Assembly: GCA_036186865.1 (NCBI GenBank) | Contig: AP025056.1 | Coordinates: 29,083,482 to 29,147,481, forward strand | Length of the DNA: 64,000 bases | Reading direction: 5' to 3' | From: Eustoma russellianum | Lineage: Eukaryota; Streptophyta; Magnoliopsida; Gentianales; Gentianaceae | Shown here: positions 20,735-32,000 of the stretch, piece after piece | Position numbering within the stretch: position 1 is the first letter of the stretch | Layout: each line of letters starts with the position of its first letter | Position numbers and translations under genes: made by a program | Notes under the pieces: model-generated | The model's input: only the letters and a program-made list of their open reading frames with translations | Database searches by the model: none | What the model was told of the DNA's origin: nothing

Positions 20735-22980
20735 CTTAACCCTCTTACACCCCTCCCCCAACGGCTAAAACATAGCCAAGAAAGGGAACTCCCTCCAAAA
20801 ACCACACTTGAGAATTCTCTAAAAATTTCTAAACACTCAAAAGACTTCTAGTGCAAGAGGAGTTCATTCTCTTCCTTTCTCTCCAAACCACACGGCCAAA
20901 GGAGCAACCAAGAAGGTCTAGGTTCTTCCAAGACTGAGGGGTATTAGGTAAGCATTTCTAACCTTCTTGAGAAGATATCAACATTTTCATAAGAGGAAAC
21001 TTACGGTGCTGTTTTCTTGCTCATAACTGTGACCTCAAGGTCACCAGGCTCAACAAGACTCAAACTTTTGTGGATCCTACTCTTGAGAAGCTTGAATACT
21101 ACTCAAGCTCCATTTTAGTAAGTCCATCTAGCCCTTACAAAGTGTATATTTACTCTAAGGATGTAAACTAACCATTTACCTCTTTTCCTTTCCACCAACA
21201 TGGGATACACGCATAAAAGAGGAGAAAGGTTTCAACTTTCCATATCTTTCAAGAGGAGTAAGTTGAAAAGGCAAGTACACTATACTTTTTGTGACTTGAA
21301 TGTGAAAGTGCTTGCATGAATGACTAGATAATCTTAAGATTCAATTTTAGATGTGAAATGCTAAGCCATGATGCATGAAACTTTCGGCCTAGGTGTTAAG
21401 TGGCATGTATGTGTAAGTTTTTGCTTAAAGGTGGTTTCTTTATTGGTTTTAAAAACTATTATGTGATGAGATATGGGTTAAGATGTGGACAAGATTTATG
21501 CTTTTGTATGATAAGCTTAGTATGATCATTATGGATATGCTATTTGGCCTTGCATGTGCATAAACGGCTGGGTTGCGTGTGCACCAAACTTGGCTAAGGG
21601 TTGTTTTAGTGGGAACATGGTGTGTATGGCCAAGAAGTGATGTATGTAACACACAAGCGGTTCTGTAATGATTTGTGTATGATGCTTGTAGCGTGATTGA
21701 ATCTGTAAATTTCCCATGAAAGGGGTAAGTTTGAAGTTTAATAAAGTGTTTATGACAAACAATGCAATTTAGGGTCCATTAGGAAGGAAACGTGACAAGC
21801 TATGAAATTTACTGGAGCAGGGCAGATTTTAGGTTGTTTTTGGTATGACACTAGCCTTATGTGTATATTAGATATGAGAGTTGGAATTTCGTTAAAAGGA
21901 GTTACGGATTATTTTTAGTGAAAGTTTTACTAAAACTGGTCATGCTGGAAGTTTTACTGCGCTAGACAGATTTTATATGACATAATGAGTAACCAGGAAA
22001 TGGACCTTAGGAATATGCAATTGGGATAATTTTTGGTAGGATACTAGCCCTAGGTGTTTACTAATCTTGAGAGCTGGAATTTCTGAAAAAGGATTTACGG
22101 TATGGTCACACTAAAATTTGTAGTAAAGTCGGTCAATCCAGAAATCAGCATGTAACGGTTTTAGGAAAAAGAATAAATGATACCTCTAACGATATTCTAA
22201 ATCCGCGAAATTTATTTACCAACTACTTAAGACATAGGTGAACCCTTCTATGTAAGCCACTTCTTTTAGAATGACTAGGTGAAGGGTAAACACCATAAAT
22301 AAGTGGGCGTCACTAATCTGAGATTTTGGGCAGAATTGAGGGACTTGTTATAAGGCCTTATTCGAATGGACTTAGGCTAGTTATACGACTTGGGCTTACA
22401 ATCACCATTTAATGAAATGTTTATAATACGCTTCCGAAGCTGGCCCAAATTAAAAGATATTTAATGGGTTTTCATGAAAGATCAAAGAAAAGGGCGCTGA
22501 ATTGCTGAAATTCAGCAGCCTTGTTTTGTGATTAATTAAACTAAATGTCTTACGCATTTTGTATCGTCACGAGAAATTTATTATGAACAAATAGGGCAAT
22601 TTTATGCATACGCATGACAAGCATTCTTGTTAGTTGGCCTAACCATAAGGGATTCAGGCCGTGTATATGGATTGATAATGCTGAAATTTTTCAGCATAAA
22701 GATTGAGTTGTACGTACGTGTATATGTAACGCATTATATCATGGTTAGCATAATACATGTCATGCATTGCATCATCGTCATCTACATGATTTATGGCACT
22801 TATTTTATGCGAAAGAAAGATGAAAAGCGGTTTTTTAAGAAAATATTCTGTTTTAAAAAGAACGCTTCCCAACGGTACCGTGTGTGTATGTTTCCTGGCC
22901 AGTAAGGACCCGCCCAGATTCAGGGTTAATTGATCTGATAATATGGACCGTTTGGGCCCGAAGAGAATAGACCCGATAAG

Positions 22981-23150
22981 TGATGACGTTACTGTTCCGA
23001 ATCCAGGAATAATATATTTGAAGAGGAGACGTGACCGCCTCAGATCCGGGAAGATAGATCTAAACTGATGACGTTACCGTTCCGAATCCGGGATTAATAG
23101 ATTCGAAGGGAAGACGTGACCGCCTCAGATCTGGGAAGATAGATCTGAAC
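22981..23150 (+). repeat. 2 x 85-bp tandem repeat with ACGT motifs (5' LTR)
   Basis: Units start at 22981 and 23066 with TGATGACGTTAC.GTTCCGAATCC, then GACGTGACCGCCTCAGATC and GGAAGATAGATCT. Each unit has TGACGTTA and GACGTGAC, cores like those bound by plant bZIP factors. The equivalent in the 3' LTR is 32138-32306. Confidence 0.8.
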
Positions 23151-23980
23151 ACTCTATGGTTTTTCTTGACGATGATGTTTTGAAAGAAAAACATGAAAGA
23201 TCATATTCTCATTTTTATCATGATGCATCCCACGTACATATGTATGCATGTCACGTTTATTGAGTCGTCATGTACTGACATATGATACTTAGACTAAGTT
23301 GTTATAACTTGGTAGCTCCTAAAGATGACATCATTTAGCAATGATCTCTGATACGTTACGAATTTATGCAAGTTGCGGTCTTTTATTGTTATGTTCTTTA
23401 TTAAGTAACGATCTTGCTTAAGCTATGATCTTGATGCATTAAGTGTTGATCACTAACGGGTATTGGATGGAGAACAGGTATGTTTCTAAACCAAAATTTT
23501 TTGGGTTCGGTTCTTGTATGTACTTTCTATTTAATCCACGATTATTATAGTATACTTGCTGGTGACTTTGTCACTCACCCCCTATTTTTCCTCCCAGAGA
23601 CTACAGGGAACAAGGTAGAATGGATTGAGGATGAACCTAGGGTCCCTTACTCGTGAGTGCAGCGAAGGATGGACGGATTAGGAGACATGACTTGTCGGTT
23701 GTTATTGATGGCTGATTTTGTATTTGTAATGGGGAAAATCTATTTTTGAGAATTTCGGTACATTTGACTTGTGTTGTAAACTAAGAATGATCTCGTGGAT
23801 GTTTTTAGTTTGAAGTTTTAATTCTGCCACGGTTTTGCTTACTTATTAACGTGTAAGCGCGAAAGTCCATGCGTTATATCATGGATCATGAAATGTTATG
23901 GATCGACGCCTAGTACTCTCCTTAGTGAAGTATGGCGGGTGCACCGACTCCGGCTGGGCCGGGGTGCGGGGCGCTACAGG

Positions 23981-23992
23981 TGGTATCAGAGC
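23981..23992 (+). other. primer binding site of Tek-1
   Basis: TGGTATCAGAGC two bases after the LTR end; complementary to the initiator tRNA-Met 3' end. Confidence 0.95.
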
Positions 23993-24275
23993 TGAGGCTC
24001 CAGATCCGGGCAGAATATAGAACTAGGTCATGATTGTAGACCATTAAGCTTGATCTTAGATCTATGTTCTGGTCCTAGATAAGAGTTGACCTTAGACTAG
24101 GATGACTTAGACTGGAAAATTAGGGTTTGGCCCATTGATAAAACCCTAATTGACGAAAAATCCCAGAATATAATTTATTAAGTATGTACGTGCATGCCAG
24201 ATATGTTGTTGGTATAGATTAAATTCAGCCACCTATTATGACTTTCCCAGATTGAATAAAATCCGACGCTGCATA

Positions 24276-25512
24276 ATGCAGATGGTGCGACCAAGGGGCC
24301 GACCAGCAAGAGCAAGGCCAGAGGTGCAGGAGCCTATTCCTCCTCCATCAGCATAGGTCCCTCTACCGCCGCCACCGCAAGACCAAAATCCGCCTCCAGT
24401 CCAAAATGTTCCTCCACCCCAAGGACACATCCCACAAATGATGCCTGATATTAATGCTTTTCAGAACTTTCGCCAGACAGTCACCCAAATTAGGCAAGTA
24501 ATGCTGCAACAGAATAACCCTCAACCTCATGAGCCGGTCAGAGATGCCCAATATTATTTTTAAAAGTTGAAAAGAGCCAATGTTTCGCCGTTTGAAGGAA
24601 AGTCAGATCCAGATGCCGCTGAGAAGTGGCTAGATGAGGTAGAAAACTGCTTCGAACTAATTAGAGCCCCGGAGGAAGTAAAGACTCAGGCAGTTAGACC
24701 ATTTCTGCTAGGAGAGGCCAACCAATGGTGGAAGGCCAACCTACAAGCTCTACCAAGACCAATTTCCTGGGAAAGGTTTCTTCAGGAATTCAACAAGTTC
24801 TACATACCACCCTCCGTTAAATCATAGAAAAGGCATGAGTTTGAGTCCCGAATACAAGAACAGGGAATGACAGTCGCCGACTATGCCAACAAGTTTATAG
24901 CTCTGGGAAGATTCCAACCATCCACCATGAATGATGAAGAAACCAAAATGTTAAAATTTGAAAGAGGATTGAACCCTAGAATTCGCACATGGCTGGTCAA
25001 TGCAAATCGAGCAAATTTTGGTGCACTTCTAGATGCATGCTATAGAATTGAAAGAGATATCATTCGCCGTGATGAGTTCGGCCAGAAAAGAGGACGGGAT
25101 GTGTCTGGGAGCGGAGGGCCCCGCAAATCCGCAAAGCAAAATACAAGGGGCCCAGGGCGTCAAGGGAAGAATCAGTTCCAACGCCGTTCCCAAAAGAACC
25201 AGCCAAAGAACCAAGGCCAACAATCCGCCATTCCGAGCTGCTCTCACTGCGGTAGACTCCATGTGGGAGAATGTTATTACCAGACGGGGAAATGCTTCGG
25301 GTTCGGCAAGGCAGGCCACATCCTTAAGGACTGCCCAGATAAGGGAACCACCTGCTTTGGATGTGGGAAAACAGGACATATGGCCAAGGAATGCCCAGAG
25401 AAGGGGGCCCAGCAGCAACAACAACTGCCAAAGCCTTAGCGTCAGCGTACCAATGCACGAGTTTACGCCATGATTGACGCAGCTGCTGAAGAGGCCAATG
25501 ATGTCGTGACAG
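24276..25512 (+). pseudogene. Tek-1 gag with nucleocapsid knuckles
   Basis: Starts ATGCAGATGGTGCGACC (M-Q-M-V-R-P-R-G-R-P). A Pro/Gln-rich N terminus is followed by the capsid domain (SPFEGKSDPDAAEKWL, GEANQWWKAN, WERFLQEFNKFYIP, FERGLNPRIRTWL), a basic linker, then two knuckles: CFGFGKAGHILKDC (second Cys replaced by Phe) and CFGCGKTGHMAKEC (intact). In-frame stops lie at about 24353, 24560, 24825 and 25437. The frame runs on to 25512, where intron-like segment 1 begins. Confidence 0.9.
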
Positions 25513-25588
25513 GTATTTTCTGAGAATTGTGCTAATTCTTATAAGTACTGTTGCCCTATAATTGCTTAGTAAGTATTGCATGATTCAG
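25513..25588 (+). other. candidate spliceosomal intron 1 (76 nt) between gag and protease
   Basis: Begins GTATTTTCTGAG and ends GCATGATTCAG, is AT-rich, and includes stop codons. The left exon ends in the conserved VYAM...NDVVT block with one base of a Gly codon; the right exon supplies the other two and continues as AILVCSVLANMLFDSGAS, which is the usual continuation in Tekay polyproteins. Phase 1; removal restores frame and spacing. Confidence 0.65.
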
Positions 25589-26000
25589 GAGCTATCCTAG
25601 TATGTTCAGTACTTGCCAACATGTTATTTGATAGTGGCGCTAGCCACTCCCTCATATCCAAGAAATTTGCAAAGGATATTGAGAAAAACCCAACCTATAG
25701 TGATGCACCCTATAGAATCCAAGCAGCTGGGGAACATGTGCTTGTAGCTTACCATGTTTTCAAAAACTGCAAACTTGAGTTTGATAACCATCGGTATGAC
25801 GCCGATTTGATTTTCATACCCATGACGGACTTCGATGTGATTCCTGGGATGGATTGGCTTTCCAAGGATTATGCCAACATCGATTGTAGTGAAAAACAAG
25901 TTACCTTTAAGGATCCCACACGTAAGGAAGTGACCTTTCAAGGAGGATCAAAGTTACGAAAGTGTCCTAAGAACGTTTATGTAAATGCGATTCGCGCTAA
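25589..26000 (+). pseudogene. Tek-1 aspartic protease
   Basis: Active site LFDSGASHSLISKKFA (Asp codon at 25630), followed by the flap region FIPMTDFDVIPGMDWLSKDYA. Open in this stretch. Cleaves the Gag-Pol precursor in the virus-like particle. Confidence 0.9.
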
Positions 26001-26430
26001 TAAAGCACTAAAGAAGGGACATGAGGGATATCTTGTCTATGCAATAAATGCCGATCAAGCGCTCTCAGATCTTTCTCAAGTCCCAGTAGTTTGCGAATAC
26101 CTAGATGTTTTTCCAGAAGAGTTACCGGGTCTTCCTACGGACCAGGAGATATCTTTTGAAATCAACTTGGTTCCGGGAGCTGAACCAGTATCAAAGGCTC
26201 CCTACCAAATGGCACCTGTAGAACTGAAAGAGATGAAGGAACAGCTACGCGAATTGCTGGAAAAGAAACTTATTAACCCAAGTGTTTCACCTTGGGGAGC
26301 TCCCGTACTGTTTGTCAAGAAAAAAGACAAAAGTATGCGGCTATGTATAGACTATCGAGAGCTCTACAAAATCACTATAAAGAATAAGTACCCATTACCA
26401 AAGATCGACGATCTGTTCGTTCTGCTTCGG
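26001..26430 (+). pseudogene. Tek-1 reverse transcriptase, N-terminal part
   Basis: Contains VVCEYLDVFPEELPGLP, SKAPYQMAPVELKEMKEQL, PWGAPVLFVKKKDKSMRLC and DYRELYKITIKNKYPLPKIDDL, the fingers region of gypsy RT. The frame is open and ends in phase 0 at the GT of the second intron-like segment. Confidence 0.9.
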
Positions 26431-26500
26431 GTAAGCAAACTAAAACTTTATTTTAGTAATGAGTCTATTATAAACCCTACCTAAAGGTATCATGATGCAG
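26431..26500 (+). other. candidate spliceosomal intron 2 (70 nt) inside RT
   Basis: Starts GTAAGCAAAC (a good plant donor) and ends CATGATGCAG, with stop codons inside. It sits exactly between IDDLFVLLR and GARIFSNVDLRSGY; in other Tekay RTs these blocks are directly adjacent (IDDLFDQLQ, then GA.VFS.IDLRSGY). Phase 0; removal restores a gapless alignment and an open frame. Confidence 0.7.
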
Positions 26501-27085
26501 GGGGCAAGGATTTTCAGTAATGTTGATCTTCGCTCAGGATATTTCCAATTAAAGATCAAGGCTGAGGACGTCCAGAAAACTGCATTAAGGACCCGTTATG
26601 GGCATTACGAATTTCTAGTAATGTCATTCGGACTGACCAACGCCCCCGCAGCGTTTATGGATCTAATGAATCGAGTCTTTCAAGACCAACTAGACAAGTT
26701 CGTTGTAGTCTTCATCGACGATATTTTGATCTATTCACCCGATGAAGAGACCCACGCAAGCCATTTAAAGGTCGTTCTGGACATTCTACGAAGAAAACAA
26801 CTGTACGCTAAATTTAGTAAATGTGAATTCTGGCTACGAAGTGTATCATTTCTGGGACATGTAATATCTGAAGAAGGTATATTCGTAGACCCCAAGAAAA
26901 TCGAGGCAATCACTAAGTGGCCCAGACCGACCAACGTTACAGAGGTACAAAGTTTTCTCGGTCTCGCCGGTTACTATTGTAAGTTTATGGAAGTATTTTC
27001 TCGAATCGCTATGCCTCTTACCCGTTTGACCCAAAAGAAAACCAAGTTTGAATGGACCACGGATTGCGAAAAGAGTTTTACTGAA
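26501..27085 (+). pseudogene. Tek-1 reverse transcriptase, C-terminal part
   Basis: DLRSGYFQLKI, TRYGHYEFLVMSFGLTNAPA, catalytic VVFIDDILIYS (FIDD near 26714), LYAKFSKCEFW, FLGHVISEEGI and VQSFLGLAGYYCKFM. Open throughout and continuous with RNase H. This is the palm and thumb of the polymerase. Confidence 0.95.
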
Positions 27086-27475
27086 TTAAAGAAGAAGCTG
27101 ACCTCCGCCCCAGTTTTAGCACAACCCATTCTTGGTGAAAACTCTGTAGTATACAGTGATGCCTCTAAGAACGGACTAGGATGCGTACTAATGCAAAAAG
27201 GCCGAGTGATTGCGTATGCATCCCGACAGTTAAAGCCATTCGAACAAAACTACCCGGTTCATGACCTCGAATTAGCAGCCGTAGTCTTTGCACTAAAAAT
27301 ATGGAGGCATTATCTGTACGGTGAGAAGCGTGAAATTTTCACAGACCACAAGAGCCTCAAGTATCTGTTAACTCAAAAAGAACTAAACATGCTTCAGCGC
27401 AGATGGCTAGATTTAATGAAAGACTATGACCTATCAATTCAGTATCATCCGGGAAAAGCCAACAAGTAGCTGGTG
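27086..27475 (+). pseudogene. Tek-1 RNase H
   Basis: VVYSDASKNGLGCVLMQ (Asp near 27158), YPVHDLELAAVVFALKIWRHYL (Glu), EIFTDHKSLKYL (Asp). The frame ends at 27469 through a single-base deletion just before the VAGALSRK block, which continues in another frame. Confidence 0.95.
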
Positions 27476-28490
27476 CATTAAGTAGAAAAACGAGCCATCC
27501 GTGTCAACCACCGTTGCAGCGTGACATGAAAGAATTTGATCTGGAGGAGGTTGATTCAATTGAAGGCATGCTCGCAAAATTGGTGTTAATTCCTTTGCTG
27601 ATAGACAAGATTAAAGAAGGACAAGAAAAGGATGAAACCTTAAAGAAGATAAAGGACCGGGTGAGAATAGAACCCTCTGAAGAGTTTAAAGTCCAAAACG
27701 ACAACAGCTTGTGGTTTCGAGAAAGTCTGTGTGTACCGAATGATGAGGACATACTGAATGAAGTCCTTCGGGAAGCCCACAACTCTCGGTTATCTATTCA
27801 CCCTGGAGCCAATAAGATGTACCAAGATTTGAAGCAACGATTCTGGTGGCATGGCATGAAAAGACATTGCGAAATTCGTGGAGAAATGCCTCGTTTGCCA
27901 AAAGATGAAAGTGGAACATCAGAAACCCGTTGGGTTGCTACAACCTCTTGAAGTTCCCGAATGGAAGTGGGATCACATTACTATGGATTTTGTTACGGAC
28001 CTACCCAGAACAAAGAACGGATACGATACCATTTGGGTAGTCGTCGATCGCCTAACAAAGTCCGCCCACTTCATGGCTATGACGATCAAGGCACCAATGG
28101 AGAAATTGGTTACAATGTATGTTGAACAAATTGTAAGTCTTCATGGAGTACCCTAAGCATTGTTTGTGATTGCGACCCTCGCTTCACATCACGATTTTCG
28201 ACAGCTTTTCAGAAAGCGATGGGCACTGAAATCCGAATGAGCTCAGCATTTCATCCCCAAACAGATGGTCAATCGAAAACAACCATTCAGACACTGGAAG
28301 ACATGTTGCGATCTTGCATACTTGACTTAGGGGGAAGCTGGGATTGGAGTCTCAAGTTGGCAGAATTTTCTTATAACAATAGTTACCATCGATCCATAGG
28401 AATGGCTCCGTATGAAGCACTTTATGGAAGAAAGTGCCGATCTCCCCTCTACTGGGATGAAATAGGAGATAGGATTTTACTGGACTGACC
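27476..28490 (+). pseudogene. Tek-1 integrase
   Basis: HHCC domain (EAHNSRLSIHPG, WWHGMKRHC, CLVCQKMK), catalytic Asp in TMDFVTDLPRTKNGYD, second Asp in a CDCDPRFTS block, Glu in QSKTTIQTLEDMLR, then AEFSYNNSYHRSIGMAPYEA and GRKCRSPLYWDE. Single-base losses shift the frame near 27885 and 28155, and a stop or shift occurs at 28486. Integrates the cDNA. Confidence 0.9.
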
Positions 28491-29028
28491 TAGTGGAGCA
28501 GACTCGAGATAAAATAAGAATTATAAGGCAAAAGTTACAAATGGCTCAAGATAGAAGCAAGGTTTGGGCAGATGAGAAGCGGAGACCATTAGAATTTCAA
28601 CCCGGAGAAAAAGTGTTTTTAAAGATATCGCTGACAAAAGGAGTTAAAAGATTCGGTATCAAAGGGAAGTTAAGCCCAAGATTTATTGGACCATACGAGG
28701 TTCTTGAAAGAATTGGGGAAGTTGCTTATCGACTCGCACTACCGCCCACACTATCTCAAATACATGATGTGTTTCATGTATCTCAACTTCGTCGGTATGT
28801 GCACGATCCTAGCCATGTCATAAAGGAACAACCTTTGAAGCTGGAAGCCGACACAACATATGAGGAAGAACCGAAAAAGATAATTGATCGTAAGGAAAAG
28901 GTGTTAAAAAGACGATCGATACCTATGGTCAAGGTGTAGTGGAAGAACCATTCAGTTGATGAAGCCACCTGGGAAGTTGAAGGAAGCATGAAGAACTTGT
29001 ACCCTTACCTTTTTGACGAGCATTCTTA
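28491..29028 (+). pseudogene. Tek-1 integrase C terminus and chromodomain
   Basis: An open frame gives WADEKRRPLEFQPGEKVFLK, GKLSPRFIGPYEVLERIG and IHDVFHVSQLRRYV (integrase GPY/F module), then KVLKRRSIPMVKV, a stop at 28937-28939, and WKNHSVDEATWEVEG...LFDEHS. The last block is the aromatic core of the Tekay-type chromodomain, thought to guide insertion toward particular chromatin. Confidence 0.9.
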
Positions 29029-29049
29029 AGTTTCGAGGACGAAACTTGT

Positions 29050-29064
29050 AATAAGGGGGGAGGA
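29050..29064 (+). other. polypurine tract of Tek-1
   Basis: AATAAGGGGGGAGGA directly before the TG of the 3' LTR. Confidence 0.9.
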
Positions 29065-32000
29065 TGTTGTAACCGATTAGGAACCCTTCTTACTTGCGAT
29101 CTACTCAAGAGAATATGTGACAAGATATGTCTGTAATTACAATTTATCGAGTCGATGATTTAGTTATGGAAAAGTAATATATACATATATAATTTCGAGC
29201 ATGAATATTGGGCCATGGGGAGAGGCCCAATTCACCCCAAATGCTTTGGAGGTTTTCGGCCCCAAGGTTGGAGAAGGCTTTCATGGAATTTCTTAAGATG
29301 GTAAGGGCCATCTTCTAAGTAAGCCAATAAGCCATTAAACAAGTATGGGTAATGGCAAGGAAAAAAAATTTGGTTTTAACCCAACACCCATTTTCGGCCC
29401 TTAGCCAATGAGGGCTCAAATATTTTTTTCCTAATTAATCATTTTAAAAAGAAAGAAGGGGAAAAGAAAATAAAATAAATAAGAAGAAGGGGGAAATTAC
29501 CTTAATTAAGGCATTGTTGGGGTCATTAAAGACCCCAACCGCCGGATGTGAGGGGGGATAGCCAACCAAGGGAGAGATCTTACTACACCATGATTAAAGT
29601 AATCATGGTTAGATTAAAGTAACAAAGGTTAGTTCCAAAAGAAATCATGGTTAGATTAAAGTAACTAAGGTTAATGATAAAGTAACCTTGGTTTACTAAA
29701 GTAACCAAGGTTACTCCCCTCAACCTTACCATGGTAACCCTTAACCCTCTTACACCCCTCCCCCAACGGCTAAAACATAGCCAAGAAAGGGAACTCCCTC
29801 CAAAAACCACACTTGAGAATTCTCTAAAAATTTCTAAACACTCAAAAGACTTCTAGTGCAAGAGGAGTTCATTCTCTTCCTTTCTCTCCAAACCACATGG
29901 CCAAAGGAGCAACCAAGAAGGTCTAGGTTCTTCCAAGACTAAGGGGTATTAGGTAAGCATTTCTAACCTTCTTGAGAAGATATCAACATTTTCATAAGAG
30001 GAAACTTACGGTGCTGTTTTCTTGCTCATAACTGTGACCTTCAAGGTCACTAGGCTCAACAAGACTTAAACTTTTGTGGATCCTAGTCTTGAGAAGCTTG
30101 AATACTACTCAAGCTCCATTTTGGTAAGTCCATCTAGCCCTTACAAAGTGTATATTTACTCTAAGGATGTAAACTAACCATTTACCTCTTTTCCTTTCCA
30201 CCACCATGGGATACACGCATAAAAGAGGAGAAATGTTTCAACTTTCCATACATTTTTCAAGAGGAGTAAGTTGAAAAGGCAAGTACACTATACTTTTTGT
30301 GGCTTGAATATGAAAGTGCTTTTGCATGAATTACTAGATAATCTTAAGATTCAATTTTAAATGTGAAATGCTAAGCCATGATGCATGAAACTTTCGGCCT
30401 AGGTGTTAAGTGGCATGTATGTGTAAGTTTTTGCTTAAAGGTGGTTTCTTTATTGGTTTTAAGAACTATTATGTGATAATCCAAGATGAACATGCTAAAG
30501 ATCCCTTCTTTTCCATGGAAGGGGCATACGGTGGAAATGGTTAAAAGAAATAGGGGTAGTTTTTTCATGAAGTGATGAGATATGGGTTAAGATGTGGACA
30601 AGATTTATGCTTTTGTATGATAAGCTTAGTATGATCATTATGGATATGCTATTTGGCCTTGCATGTGCATAAACGGGCTGGGTTGCGTGTGCACCAAACT
30701 TGGCTAAGGGTTGTTTTAGTGGGAACATGGTGTGTATGGCCAAGAAGTGATGTATGTAACACACAAGCGGTTCTGTAATGATTTGTGTATGATGCTGGTA
30801 GCGTGATTGAATCTGTAAATTTCCCATGAAAGGGGTAAGTTTGAAGTTTAATAAAGTGTTTATGACAAACAATGCAATTTAGGGTCCATTAGGAAGGAAA
30901 CGTGACAAGCTATGAAATTTACTGGAGCAGGGCAGATTTTAGGTTGTTTTGTGAGACCCGAAAAGAGACCTTAGGGAATTTCAATTTAGTTGATTTTTGG
31001 TATGACACTAGCCTTATGTGTATATTAGATATGAGATTTGGAATTTCGTTAAAAGGAGTTATGGATTAGTTTTAGTGAAATTTTTACTAAAACTGGTCAT
31101 GCTGGTAGTTTTACTGGGCTAGACAGATTTTATATGACATAATGAGTAACCAGGAAATAGACCTTAGGAATATGCAATTGGGCTAATTTTTGGTAGGATA
31201 CTAGCCCTAGGTGTTTACTAAGCTTGAGAGCTGGAATTTCTGAAAAAGGATTTACGGTATGGTCATACTAAAATTTGTAGTAAAATCGGTCAATCCAGAA
31301 AACAGCATGTAACGGTTTTAGGAAAAAGAATAAATGATACCTCTAACGATATTCTAAATCCGAGAAATTTATTTACCAACTACTTAAGACATATGTGAAC
31401 CTTCTATGTAAGACATTTATTTTAGAATGACTAAGTGAAGGGTAAACACCATAAATAAGTGGGCATCACTAATCTGAGATTTTGGGCAGAATTGAGGGAC
31501 TTGTTATAAGGGCTTATTCGAATGGACTTAGGCTAGTTATACGACTTGGGCTTACAATCACCAATTAATGGAATGTTTATAATAAGCTTCCGAAGCTGGC
31601 CCAAATTAAAAGAGGTTCAATTGGCTTTCATGAAAGACCAAAGAAAAGGGCGCTGAATTGCCGAAATTCAGCAGCCTTGTTTTGTGATTAATTAAACTAA
31701 ATGTCTTACGCATTTTGTGTCGTCACGAGAATTTTATTTTGAACAAATAGGGCATTTTTATGCATACGCATGACAAGCATTCTTGTTAGGGGGCCTAACC
31801 ATAAGGGATTCAGGCCGTGTATATGGATTGATGATGCTGAAATTTTTCAGCATAAAGAATGAGTTGTATGTATGTGTATATGTAACGCATTATATCATGG
31901 TTTGCATAATACATGTCATGCATTGCATCATCGTCATCTACATGATTTATGGCACTTATTTTATGCGAAAGAAAGATGAAAAGCGGTTTTTTTAAGAAAA

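Larger units (their letters stand above)
20059..23978 (+). repeat. Tek-1 5' LTR (3,920 bp)
   Basis: Runs from TGTTGTAACC to GGGCGCTACA and is closely similar to 29065-33135 throughout. It lacks two segments present in the 3' LTR (99 bp at 30478-30576 and 47 bp at 30951-30997). It contains a cluster of AAGTAACCAAGG inverted repeats and an 85-bp tandem duplication rich in TGACG/ACGT words. Very long for an LTR. Confidence 0.95.

Noticed and set aside
22627..22905. 92-codon ORF in the Tek-1 LTR
   Set aside because: The counterpart in the 3' LTR (31783-31995) is cut short by a frameshift in the T run, so it is not conserved as a protein.
25029..25581. Long ORFs overlapping Tek-1 gag on both strands
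   Set aside because: Shadow frames of the gag/knuckle coding sequence.
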